This document shows positions 1 to 13,400 of a stretch of 64,000 bases of DNA, piece by piece. Location of the stretch: positions 16,113,019 through 16,177,018 of the forward strand of contig OX291546.1 of assembly GCA_946406115.1 (NCBI GenBank), given 5' to 3'. Under the pieces are notes generated by a model. It saw nothing but the letters and a program-made list of their open reading frames with translations. It was not told the origin of the DNA and did not search any database. A program made the position numbers and the translations under genes. Numbering within the stretch: position 1 is the stretch's first letter; every line of letters begins with the position of its first letter. The DNA comes from Apoda limacodes. Its lineage: Eukaryota; Arthropoda; Insecta; Lepidoptera; Limacodidae.

Positions 1-48
1 TACAATTAAGCTAAGATGATTCTAAAGAATGAAAAGACTGGACTACCA

Positions 49-202
49 GGGACCTTATTGAGAACAGTCTAGAACTCTGGATTTCGAGAGAAAAATGTAT
101 GCAAGTACATTCACGGTTTTCGAAAGGTAAGTCAGACTTCCATACAATTTTGTCCTGAATTCCAGAGTCCATATAGCTCGAGACTGTTCCCAATAAGGTC
201 CC
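49..202. repeat. Imperfect inverted repeat (foldback)
   Basis: The 22-base arms at 49-70 and 181-202 are reverse complements with one mismatch. A second pairing block lies just inside (near 73-86 and 155-167, core CTCTGGA/TTC). The whole could fold into a hairpin of about 154 bases. It lies in an intron of gene B, past exon 9. It could be a small MITE-like foldback. No flanking target duplication was identified. Confidence 0.6.
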
Positions 203-1293
203 AGATTTTAGCCAAAACTAATCGTGTTTTTATGTCCACCTAGACTTGGCTGATTATGAGATTTTACTTCTTTTTATAAATGAATCATCTTAAATTAAGA
301 CTTAGCGCTTTAAAATCTATCACGTTTTTGTTAGAATTTAACTTCTCTATGTAGGCAATTTTATTTTTATTTCTTCTATGCCGGTTTTGGGTAGAAAAAA
401 CTTTTCTTTTTTTTCTCCTTCTACTTCTTGTATGTGGGCTATAGTTTTTCGTATTGCTTACTTTCGATCTTTGTTAGATCGGTTGGGTGGTTCAGAAGTG
501 ACAATTTTGGAAAGGTAAGTATATCTTAATTATAGGTATTCCGTTATAGTGAGTAGAGGTTTGCCCACACGAGAGTACAGAGCACCCAATGTATATCTTT
601 TATAGTTTGGCTGCTTTCTTTGGGATGCCACATAAGATAATCTAGATCTTTAATTTTTATGGCCTATTAGGCAACGCTTATCAGATTTAATACCTTTTAC
701 GAAGGTGACATTTCGATAGCTCTTATAGTTTTGCGGAGCTCTTATGCGCCATCGGAAAACGCTTATAGATGAAATAATTTTTACTAAGATGGCATTTTAA
801 TATCTCGTTTAGTTTGGCTACAAATCTTTAAAAATCTAATTTTTTATAGTTTCTCCTATACATGAGTAAAAAATATACTAGCTCTCTAGGAATTAGTAAA
901 GTACTCGTTCTATTTGAACGATCATAATTAGTCAGTGTTGTCCTTTAATTTTTGTAACTTTGCATCCCTATAACTTCTAAACAAATAGGGCTATAAACTT
1001 GAAATTGTTCGGTTCCTTTGATTACCTTTAGTTTGTTAAACAAACAGAATTTCAGCCCTCTACAATAACTCAGTGCTGCTAGACAGATGCGTGGATATAC
1101 GCCGAAATGCTTTCAGGAATGGTTGCGGTAGTTTGGCTTGAGCTCAAGACAAATTTTATTGATACAATAGAAAGGATGACAAATGAAAAAAAAAAAATTA
1201 TGTAGAAATAGTGCAGCTCAACAGCAACAACATATTAATAAATATGTCGTAAAAATAAGTACCTAATAGTTATAAAAAATGTATTAGAAATAC
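203..1293. other. Intronic AT-rich DNA, no gene recognised
   Basis: This is the visible part of the gene B intron after exon 9. I looked on the minus strand for the next NBD1 exon (residues following Walker A, and a Q-loop) and did not find it, so that exon lies left of the window. No coding frame or repeat with recognisable ends was seen. Confidence 0.5.
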
Positions 1294-1478
1294 CTTTCCT
1301 GAACCGACAGCCCCAACAATTGCACACAACTTCTTTTTGCGGATACGCAATGACACGTTTTTAACAGCCAAAACATTAGAGTCACCGACCCAGCTCGCAG
1401 ACACGTTCTTCAATTCCACTGCCAGATCTCGATCAGTAGACAGACTTAGAGAAGATTTTTCCTCGGTTGACGTATAGC
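1294..1478 (-). CDS. Gene B exon 9: start of NBD1 with Walker A
   Basis: The acceptor TTTTTATTACAG precedes the exon and the donor GTATTT follows it; length is 185 nt, entering in phase 1 and leaving in phase 0. It encodes residues about 445-506: a hydrophilic acidic linker, the first NBD1 strand (LKNVSASW, where ABCC proteins have their A-loop aromatic), then AIVGAVGSGK. GAVGSGK fits the Walker A P-loop GxxGxGK, and the intron falls directly after the catalytic lysine, so the following Ser/Thr is on the next exon outside the window. Confidence 0.93.
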
Positions 1479-4400
1479 CTGTAATAAAAAGAAGGATAAA
1501 TATCGGTGAACGTTGTTTCGCGATGGCAACACTCGAAAATCTCCTACAAATTGCATACACTCGACGACTCACACTCAACCTATCGTTATATGGTTTTTGT
1601 GTTATGACACATTCCCTGGTGTGCTCATATTTTATCTTTGACAAGTCACAACATCTGGTCCCAAACTAAGCAAAGCTTATATATATGTATGCACAATGCA
1701 CATACCTATACTTGTATCGGACAATGTTAATGCTCCGCTGTCACAAGTTTTACCAACTATCTTAATAAATATTCCACGTATCAATTACTCAGAAAATGTT
1801 AGCATATGACAACAGATGTAAATTCTAAGTCTTGAGATAAGAAGCTACTAGCTTAAGGATACTCCCGGCGTGGTGCATGCGGGCGTATTATGCTTCATAC
1901 AAAAAAGCGAACATTTATGTCTGTCGTTTTCCAAAATACTGAGAAAGGAACATTTTTTTTTTTTAATGTTTATTATTTCGTCTGAAAAATAAACTAGGCA
2001 CACAGCGATATTTATGCTGGATACTAGATATTTATTCTTAGAACATGTTTATAAAACTTTATTTTAATTGATAAAAAGCAACGAAAAATTCAGCAAAACT
2101 CCGTGCTGCGGGGTATAATCCTCTAACCAACATCTGCCCATTTGCCCAAGGCCAGTGCTGTGGGCTATAATAGTAAACTGCCTTTTTCTAAGGAGTGGTC
2201 TGTGCTCCTGTAGAGATCACATAAATTATTTAGGTAAATTTGATTGAAAAGCAATATCTGGCACTTACTGTTATTGTCAAAGCCTTCATAACTGTAATAG
2301 TTAGAAAGAGTTTTGATATCAGGTTTGGCTGAAACTCCAAAGTTTGTCGCCGAGTTTTGTAATGTTGCTAGTGTTTCCTTTAGGTCAGATCTTTCATCTA
2401 GCAAAAAAAACAGCGAAATATAAAAGTACGCTCATTCTATTATATGTACATTTAGGTTCAAACGGAAAATACAGACATACTAAAGCATATCCATTTATTC
2501 AGGGCCAATTTCCTAAAAAAGCTCTCCGCCATCTTGGATATACAACTTGCGGTCAAGTTTTAGTGCCCTACATAGTGTTTTTTGACTCTGAGTACTTGGA
2601 ACCAGATACCAATTTTAAGCAAATGGGTTTGTATGGACGGAAATTGCACATAAATGTGTGAAAATCTACCATCTTGAACACTTTGGCTCAATATTTCGGT
2701 TGGGTACTAAGCAGATTTGGACTTGGCGGCGTATGTTACCCACTTGTTACACAAAACGCCTCTTGGATGCACATTTTTTAAACTCTGGGCCACCTGATTA
2801 ACTTAAAAATTTCACAGAAATATATTTGATTCTAGTTAGATTTTAAAAACTTTAGCTACTTTAACTAGAGATTGTCTAAATATTATGCAGTTTTTTCAGT
2901 TCAGTTCAGCGAAAAAGAATTTACAGTTTCTTCATCGGTCGTATTATATGATTAAATACGATGATGATGATTAATTAATTATAAAATCAAAAACGTGCAA
3001 ATTTAAACTTTATTTTATTTAGGACCCTAAATATAAAATACTTGTAAAATTGCCTAATCTAAAACCTATCTATAACAAAACCGAATTACAATAAGTATTA
3101 AGATAGATAGGGACATTTTAAATATCGCTTACATTATAATACAATAATTGTAAAAAAATCCCCTGGGAATCAAATTGACTTATCAATATAATATACATGA
3201 AGATATAATATTTGTAAAAAGTCGTTTATAAATTGCAAATTACGTTGGATGTTTAATATAAATTATACTTAAATATTAATATTTTTACACGTTATATTTC
3301 AAACATACTTAACCATAACAACTCCTGTACTCTACTTAATGTTACTTTGAGCTCAGCCGAAAATGATAGCGACATGGGTAAATTCAAGGTAATATTAAGT
3401 TGCATAGCATTCATAAACTGTAGTAGTGGATATATCTGAAACAGAAAAAATGTTTACCTCACACAACAGCCACAATATTCGTAATATTTCTGCCCATATC
3501 TTCAAAAAAAAATGTACCGTGATGTCGTTCTAATTTTTATCAAATGTTATTATACTTGTAAACATCACAATCATGTTAATTAGAGAAATAAAATCGGAAA
3601 TAGACTTTTACACACATTAATGGTCTTAACTTGATTACTATTCAGTATCTAAAGTACAGTTAATTGGTTATCGCGTTTGATGTTTAATAAAAATCCGACA
3701 ACATTTAGACATTCATAACTTGCCGGACAGTTCCCGAATTGCTATACAATTGATACATGAAATGGATAACATAGGCCAGTCGGGGGCGTTCTGGACCCCG
3801 TCTCGATTAGCAACGCACCTTGATCAATACAACTCCATATTTTATACTACAGAATATTATAATATCTGTTGCACAAACTACTACAATTCAGTAGGAAAAT
3901 AACTAACTAAGTAGCAAGCCAACTAAATAAACATCTCTTTAACATCGGCATCACTGATCCCTTATGTCAAGGCTGTCTGGATGCCTAGGAGACATCAACT
4001 CACGTGTTCTTGTGCACTGCAGAAGTGTGAGCAATCAAGGGCAAAGCCTCTGCATAGATAGAGACCTTGAGTGAGGCACTGAGGAGCATCAGACACCTCC
4101 TAGATTTCTGGACAGAGCTAAAATGGTATGAGTAACCAGCAACGGACAGATTGGTTCCTTACGTACAATGAATGGCCCAATTGTGAGTCTTAGTGCGGAA
4201 AACATACGCCCAACTAACTAACTAACGACTCCGTACCTCGTCATATATACAGTCGTACATGCGGCGCAACCACTCCAGCGACCCGCAAAATACTGAAACG
4301 GCCCTAAGGCCATCTGTTTTGCAACAAATATGACTTCATTGCCAGTTTAATAAAACAATTACAATACTTACAACACTTGCGGACAAGTGGTTTCCTGTTA

Positions 4401-7400
4401 ATATTATTGTAACAATAGTGACCAGCAGCGCTGTTTTTTCAGTAAATAGCAGAAATCCTATAATTATCGTTCTGCACATTGTAGCTTTACTGACATACTT
4501 CATTTCTTCATTACGTCTCTCTTGAACGACTTTTTCAAAAGGATTCTCCCATGCATACATTTTGATTACCTAAAACATAAAAAAAAACTCTACCCTAGAT
4601 AATACCGATTGAATTAACTTTATTATAGGTGGATACAAGTTCTGACTTAGAATATATTTTACATAACCTCTACTAAGTTAAATAGTTGAATTTGGCTCAA
4701 TGACGGTTTGTATTACTGGTTATAAAAATTTTGGAGTATCAGCAAATGCTACTCAAAATTAAATCTATATATACTTGCATCATATAAAAATAATTCCAAG
4801 CTGTTTCCCTTGGTCACGCAATGACCTCCGAAAGACTGCACAAAGGGTAAACAGATTGTAATAAAATTTTGGTAAGTTGTGGTGCACACGTCGGGGAAGG
4901 TTTCTCAGATAGAAAAAAGTAGTCGAGTCGGACTCGCGTACTAAGGGTAAAGCGATTCTAATGAAATTTTGGTAAATTGTTGAGAACAAGCCGCGCCGGG
5001 TAAGGTTTCTGAAATTACGATAGATGGCGCGCCATTTAATTTAAAAACGTTCACGGGGTCAGCTAGTTCAAATCAAATAATCTATACTTATAAAATTCTT
5101 TGTCCTTAATGACTGACGAATCAATGCACAGCCTAAACCACTGATCTTAGAAACTAGAAACTTGAAGGGTGTGTTCTTTGTATGGCGTAGGCATCCGATA
5201 AGAAAGGATTTTGCCGAAATCTACTCCTAAGGGGTGAAAAAGGGAGACAAAGCTTGTATGGGACAACGTGATTCCTTGGTCCAATTTACTTCAAATTTAC
5301 CATAAACCTTTTGTAACAGAATTGATGAAAGACTCTGTTTGATTTTTTTTGTATATAAATACTTATAGTTTTCTTTTTCTACCTATATACATATAAAATG
5401 CTTTGTCCTGAATGACTGAATGACGGATCAACGTACAGCCTAAGCCGCTGATCGTAGAGACCTGAAACATGGAGGGTGTGTTCTTTGTATGACGTAGGCA
5501 AGGATTTTGCAAGTTTTCAAGTGCGAGTCGGACCCGCGCAATAAGGTTAAACCGATTGTAATAAAATTTTGGTAAGTTGTTATACACACGCTGTGGAATG
5601 TTTCTGAGAAAGAAAAAAAGGGTCAAGTGCGAGTGAGACAGGGTCAAGTGCGAGTCGGATTCGCGCAATAAGGGTTAATCGATTGTAATGAAATTTTGGT
5701 GAGTTGTTATACACACGTCGGGAAAGATTTCTGGATACGGTACAGTACAACCCATTCACAATAGGTTAGTGCGGCAGTTGTTTTTAAAAAAGAAACAATG
5801 TTCGCCGAGTCAGCTAGCAATTATTTAAATAGGTTTCTGAGAACACTTTTGAATCGTGAATACAGTCTTTTATATTTAATAATGTTAGTTTCTGCTGAAC
5901 ATAATACCTGTATTCCGTTGACAACTTCAGTCATTAGTTTTATTCTTTCATCAGTTTTCTGAGCTGTTCGAAAGCGATAACCACCAAGTACTCGACCCAA
6001 TGTGGCTGTAAGAAAATGTGAGATAATATATTTTACATCACACTTACTCGCAAGCAGTGTAAATATGTGCAGGTAAAGTGGGTGCTAAAACCTTAATTAC
6101 TCCCACAGGCTTTTAATTTCTAATTTTTGCTTTTCTCAAATCAAAGCGCGCGTTAATAGAACTCACGGGCGATAATGACGTGCCTACTCTATCAAGTATA
6201 CGTATAAAAGCTGTTAAAAATTGCCACTCACACACTGCAAGTGAGCAATTATAACTTTTAACTTCAGCCAAAACTTTTAAATTCATAAATCTGGCGCTGC
6301 TGAAGTTGTTTTCTCTACTTCTTTTCCTGCCATTTTCAATGTATTTTAGTGAGTTTATTTATTTATTCACCTTATCAATTATGGGAAGCAAAAGGGAGTT
6401 AACTAGCGTAACCTTAGCCGATTGCGGTAAACAGTGTTTCATTCTATTTAGGGAATGCATCGTCGAAAAGATTTTTTTACTGACCTTGGAGACATGATGT
6501 GACTTAGAAAGATCATTTGCGTAATGATAAGGCGTAGATTTTTTACCTTCTGGTAATAAAAACCCCGTTGTCATTTTTTAGGTCAACTTTTTTTGGAGTG
6601 CTTTATTACCTACCATTATGACTTGTGTTTTAGCAGGGTTACGAGAAAGGCCATATTGTGAAGTCCAGTTTATAATAGATTCAAGATCTTTATTCATCAT
6701 ATTTATACATTCTATAACTTCGTCTACCCTAAAAAACTGTAAAGCTGAACATCATCAGCGTAAAGATGGTAATGGCTGAAATTAGTTACTGAGACTGAAG
6801 TGTTTATAAACACTGAGAATAATGAAGATTATTGCGATATATGAAAATTGAGAACTGGTGATGCTACTCGTTCTAAAACTTTGGACAAAGAGAGCAAAAT
6901 TGATATAGGTCTATAATGTGCGTAGTCAGCAGGGTCAGTTTTTTTAGGGATGGGTATTATGGGTGCCATTTTCAATGAAGTTGGGTTGCAACCAGTGTAC
7001 AGATAGGAGTTAATAAAATGGGTAATATGAGGTAAAATATTAGTAAGGATTGGCAATATCAGGTCTCGACCTAAGCCGTCATTACGCACTGCTTTAGTTT
7101 TTAGAGAAAGGATTATCGTTTTTATATTACAATCAGATGTAAAGGTGTTTGGGTTGTTGGGTTGGGTTTTCAACATGGGTAGGTGATGGGAAGTGTTGAT
7201 TACTCATTTTTGTGTCTATGTTATTGTTAAGGTCATTCCTACACTTCCCAAGACCTAAAGATCGTAGAAATTTTCACAGATCAGGAGAACAGTTTTCAAA
7301 ATAAGAATGTATAAAACGGCGTTTTGCGTTTCTTACCATCTTATTGCAATGATTTCTAGCTGCTTCAAATTATTGCCAATTTTCTTGTGTAGGATATTCT

Positions 7401-10400
7401 TTATGCTTACCTTTACACGATCTCTTCGAGCCATAATAGCTCGTATGTCATTTGTAAGCTACAGGACAGGAGAACGTTTTATGCGTACTGGCTTTATTGG
7501 CGCGTGATTGTCATATAGTTTTGAGACATACTGTGACATTGAATAATTCAAATTTGCCGTCAACAGAATCCAAGGATTCGATATGTTTCCAGTTGATACA
7601 ACTAGCATCAGAGATTTCTTTGGTTTGATCAATAGAGCTAAGGTTACGCTAAAAACTGACTTTAGGTTTAAGTTTGGTGTTTTGAGTGCAGATTGCTGAT
7701 CCATGGGAAAAAATACGTCCGGGTTAGAGAGTGAGGATAAGATCGATCCAGTAGAGTGTCAGAATCATTGACATGAAAGTTTAAGCAATTCGTGTTAGTT
7801 GAGGTTTACAATTTATTAGACTGTGACAAGCAAGTTGGTCATATAAGTTGATAGAGGGGGTGCATTTACCACACCGAGAAGGAATAGGGTGGAACGTGTA
7901 TTCATTTCTATGAAAATAAATTCCATTGAAGCAGAATAATTAGAGTGGGATTGTAAATAGCCTCTCGTTAGTAATTTTCTTCTTACCACCCTCAATACAC
8001 AATAAACTATTTCAACACACCTGCGCATAAAACAGACTTTACTGTGCCGTTTTCAGCATCTTTTAATAAGGTCCATTAAGTGCCTTTTACTGTACAGGCG
8101 CCTTGCAGACTGCTGACACAGAATTCGAAAGTTAATGGGTTCGAATGGTATAATGATAATGCTATTATTCACTTTATAATTACGACACGGTTTTTGTAAA
8201 TTAGTTTTAACCAATACTTACAGTAATATGCCTCATTCGTTGTCAAACACATATGTCTCTAGGGTCGGGGCACGGCTTACCCTCACTAAGTATCATAAGC
8301 ATTAGGACCTCATATTTACATAATGTAAGAAATAAATATTTACCTTGTAAAGGCAAAGCAAGCACAAGTAAGACGCCCAGTCCAAAAAGAGACGCATAAC
8401 CAGCTTGTGCATAGCTCAGGTAGCAAATTGCGATAATCTGCAGAGGCACCATCCACATGTAGTGTAAGAACAGAAACGTCAAGTCGAAACGCAAGAGGTC
8501 GTTTGACAGAATGTTGATTATTTTTCCTGCAGTTGCATCCCCCAATGACCCATTGTCCATGCGCATTATCTGAAAAATATATAAGTTCGGTAGAATTACT
8601 GCAGTCTTTTTTGGTTTTTCTGATCATTATATATTTATAGAAATGGTAATTAATATGTTGACTAGCTTTTCCCGCGTCACGGGCCGCGCTATACTCCGTC
8701 ATTGTTTGAAAGAATAGAGTGCTGTAGCAATAGGGATTTGGTTATATTTATACCTGCGAAAAGTTGCCTTTGTTTTAATTAAAGGTATATAAACTATCTC
8801 CTTTCCAAATCGGTTCATTTCTGTGCCGTGGAAAATACCAAACCTTATAATAAATTAATCCAAAAACTTTAGCACTTATATGTATTATAAATATTTGTGT
8901 GTTATATAAATACTGACATAGCCCATATTGATAAAATTTTATCTTCATCACCGTTTTCAGCATGAAATTCATTAAATGTCAAAAAAAGGATATGCTTTAT
9001 AGGCTAATATCACTTCCTTTCGTTATTAACACACAAAATTAAAAATACTCATAAGAAATTTAAGATTTGAGTATTTTTGCAGGCCCAACCGTTGAAGAGT
9101 GGGCTGCTTTTTTACAATGAATTCAATTCTATACCCTAAGGAGCAGGGATTCAGGAGCATAATTTTCCAAAGGCGACGAAATACGTCAATCTTTATTTGT
9201 GTGTCGCTTTTTTTAACATTTAGGTTTAGTTATAGTATGTGGGGTTTCAGAGTGTTTTTAACAGGTAGATAATTTTTAATAAAATATTTAAAATCTATTT
9301 ATTCCAGTTTACTGTGTTTATATATAATATTTAATAATAGTTCAATTTCAGTTTCAATGTAGTAATAAAAATTGTTTTCTTTTGATAAAAATAACAAAAA
9401 ATTAGAATAATATTTAACCATCTTAATTAAAAAAAAGGAAAAGCTTTTTTACGAAAAACACTGACATCACATTAAAAAAAAACCTTTTAAGGTAAATGTT
9501 ATGCCACCAAAACATTTTCATGTAAAATGTTGCCAAGACGAGACCATATATAGCCGGCACCGTCAAAAAGTTATCAGATCTTATGTAGAGCCAAGCTTCT
9601 CATTCTACACGCCCTGACTTTACAAGCCCTAACTTCACAAACTCTACGCCGTAGTCAAAATCTGTGGCTTGGCCGTTTCGCTACCGTCAAATGTGTAGGT
9701 ATCATACAAAATTCCATCTTCTAGTTTAAGGGGGTGGGGGGTAAAAGTTCAAATTTACATTACATTACAAACCAAATTTCAGCTTTCTAGGACTTCCGAA
9801 AGTACCCAAACAATTTTGTTGATCATCAGTGAGTGTGTGACAAAATTAGGGATTTTTGATTTCAATAAAATCAAAAGTATGCAACAGTCTTCTATTGGCT
9901 TTATTTACATAGAATTTTGTTTATCTGGTATAATCTAAACCCAAATTATGAGGGTTCAAAAAAACGACGAAGCGCTTCGAGAAAAAGTAGGAAGTGTCCT
10001 TGAGCTTCGTTTGGCTCGTCTTGGCGCGGGCACTGCCGTGCCTTCAGATCTGAACCAATATCTGTATATATATATAGTTACCATTTTTTTACAGTTAAAT
10101 GTTTAAAAAGGGCCGACTATATAAAGGCAGATTCCACATTTTTTGCAACAGCTCTATGAAGAATATAAGAATAAATATTAAGAATAAACTGACTTACTAC
10201 GACTGATATATCGACGCAAAGTATATGGTTCTAGAGAATTGAAATTTTGCACAGAGGTTCCTGATATAACGTAAGCGTAGGCGAGCACTCCGAGAAAGAA
10301 TTTTCAAATTATTATAAATTTAGGATTATCGAGATAAATATATATATATATACTAGCTTATTCCCGCAACCTCGTCTGCGTAAACTTTTTTAAAAAAACA

Positions 10401-13400
10401 GCTTTTGACTCTTTACTGTTTTACATACAATAACATCGGAATTGTCATACACATTTTCATCCTCTATTTTGCCGTCTAGAGAATAATTTTTCAAAAACGG
10501 TGAATCACGTGAATCTTAATTTTCAACGTCTAAGCCAAGTTTTAGCCATTTCCATGCAAACTGCCAACTCATATTTAACCCCCTTATTTCTTTTTTTAAT
10601 TCATCCCGAATTTCCAAAAATCCCTGCATAGTGCACACACACAATGCCATGCTTCTAGACACAGCGGTTTCAGCTGTTCATTGATCGATTAGTCAGTCAG
10701 CCAGTCAATTTCTTCTTCTTTTTTTTTCTTTTTAGGAACCTTCCCCGGCGTGTGCAAACAACTTACCAAAATATCATTAAAATTGGTTTACCCTTATAGC
10801 GCGAGTCCGACTCGCACTTGACCATTTTTTCTTTTTCAGATACATTCCCCGGCGTGTGCATAACAACTTACCAAAATATCATCAAAATTGGTTTTAACCT
10901 TATTGCGTGAATCGGACTCGCACTTTACCCTTTCAGTAAAACCTTATCTTGTCGGATGTCTACGTCATACAAAGAACACACCTTTCAAGTTTCAGGTGTC
11001 CAGATCAGCGGTTTAGGCTGTGCGTTGATCCATCAGTCATTCGGGACAAAGCCTTTTATATGTATAGACAAGATAGGTAGAAAAAGAAAACTTTAATTAT
11101 TATTGTACAAAAAAAAACGGGTTGCACTCCGGGAGTGCCGGCAGAAGTGAAAACATACTCGCTATTTACTTCCATCATTTCTTATCCATATTTATTTATT
11201 AAAAATAATAACTTTTGTTTATTTACTTTTTTGACGTTGTATATTTGACAGCTCAATCTGTCATAGAATTAAAATCCCATATCCAACCTCCCTTTACTAC
11301 TCATAATCGCCATATACTAAAAATAAAAACTAACCTAATGTAAATAAAGGTCACGTGTCCAAATACGAGTGACATCTTACGAATTTTCGATCAGGACACG
11401 TGACCTGACGCGAGTTTATCAGTTTTCCCATCACAAAAAAAGTGCTCGCCACGGCACCACAGTGTGATCTATTTGCGAGTGGAATAGCAAGCCTGATGAG
11501 TGAGTGCAAGAGAATATACGAGATGGATGCTAGAGAAACTATCGTAAATATAAACTAAGATTATGAATAAAATTTAATACATGTATTATTATTAGATTAA
11601 GAAAAGAAGAAGAACAAACAAACAACAAACAAACAAACAAACAAACAAACAACAAACAAACAAACAAACAAACAAACAAACAAACAAACAAACAAACAAA
11701 CAAACAAACAAACAAACAAACAAACAAACAAACAAACAAACAAACAAACAAACAAACAAACAAACAAACAAACAAACAAACAAACAAACAAACAAACAAA
11801 CAAACAAACAAACAAACAAACAAACAAACAAACAAACAAACCAACAAACCAACAAACAAACAAACAAACAAACACAACAAACAAACAAACAAACAAACAA
11901 ACAAACAAACAAACAACAAACAAACAAACAACAAACAAACAAACAACAAACAAACAAACAAACAAACAAACAAACAAACAACCAAACAAACAACAAACAA
12001 ACAAACAAACAAACAAACAAACAAACAAACAAACAAACAACAAACAAACAAACAAACAAACAAACAACAAACAAACAAACAAACAAACAAACAAACAAAC
12101 AAACAAACAAACAAACAAACAAACAAACAAACAAACAAACAAACAAACAACAAACAAACAAACAAACAAACAACAAACAAACAAACAAACAAACAAACAA
12201 CAAACAAACAAACAAACAAACAAACAAACAAACAAACAAACAACAAACAAACAAACAAACAAACAAACAAACAAACAAACAAACAAACAAACAAACAAAC
12301 AACAAACAAACAAACAAACAAACAAACAAACAAACAAACAAACAAACAAACAAACAAACAAACAAACAAACAAACAACAAACAAACAAACAAACAAACAA
12401 ACAAACAAACAAACAAACAAACAAACAAACAAACAAACAAACAAACAAACAAACAAACAAACAAACAAACAAACAAACAAACAAACAAACAAACAAACAA
12501 ACAAACAAACAAACAAACAAACAAACAACAAACAAACAAACAAACAAACAACAAACAAACAAACAAACAAACAAACAAACAAACAAACAAACAAACAAAC
12601 AAACAAACAAACAAACAAACAAACAAACAAACAAACAAACAAACAAACAAACAAACAAACAAACAAACAAACAAACAAACAAACAAACAAACAAACAAAC
12701 AAACAAACAAACAAACAAACAAACAAACAAACAAACAAACAAACAAACAAACAAACAAACAAACAAACAAACAAACAAACAAACAAACAAACAAACAAAC
12801 AAACAAACAAACAAACAAACAAACAAACAAACAAACAAACAAACAAACAAACAAACAAACAAACAAACAAACAAACAAACAAACAAACAAACAAACAAAC
12901 AAACAAACAAACAAACAAACAAACAAACAAACAAACAAACAAACAAACAAACAAACAAACAAACAAACAAACAAACAAACAAACAAACAAACAAACAAAC
13001 AAACAAACAAACAAACAAACAAACAAACAAACAAACAACCTGTACTACTCATAATCGCCATATACTAAAAATAAAAATTATAATAGGCGTGGCATTACGG
13101 TTTCCGTCTTACGAATTTCCACGATTAGGACACGTGACCTGACGCGAGTTTATCATTTTTTACCCATACCAAAAAAAGTGCACAACGCCGCTAAAGAAGT
13201 TTTCACTTCAAAAATCAAACACCTAAAAAACGCTTAACCTCTTTCAGCTTAGAAACCCTAAATGAGGTACTAATAGGGAACATGGTACGGTGACATTCGA
13301 GACGTTCCATTTTTTAAAGATTATTGAAGTTGTTTATGTCTTTAAATAAGTTCAACCTTTTTTGAATAAAATCGGATTGAGTTTTCAAACATGTGTTAAA

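Larger units (their letters stand above)
4570..5907. repeat. Gene B intron 5, mostly short-repeat modules
   Basis: The intron is 1338 bases. It contains two clusters of a roughly 105-base module (4790-5020 and 5517-5735) and one or two copies of a second module (5090-5340 and 5398-5515) that includes TGTTCTTTGTATG and GGTGAAAAAGG. Both modules recur elsewhere in the window. No gene is present. Confidence 0.65.

Noticed and set aside
1..193. 60-codon minus frame as the next NBD1 exon of gene B
   Set aside because: It lacks the expected residues after Walker A and has no suitable splice acceptor; it coincides with a foldback repeat.
2344..2661. Plus-strand open frame of 105 codons
   Set aside because: It overlaps gene B exon 8 antisense and shows no family resemblance; it is a chance frame in AT-rich DNA.
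11539..13061. Three overlapping minus-strand open frames of about 480-500 codons (repeating Phe-Val-Cys-Leu)
   Set aside because: They are a by-product of the (CAAA)n tract: the TTTG repeat has no stop in any frame. Regular 4-base periodicity, with slips that shift frame freely, is incompatible with coding constraint.
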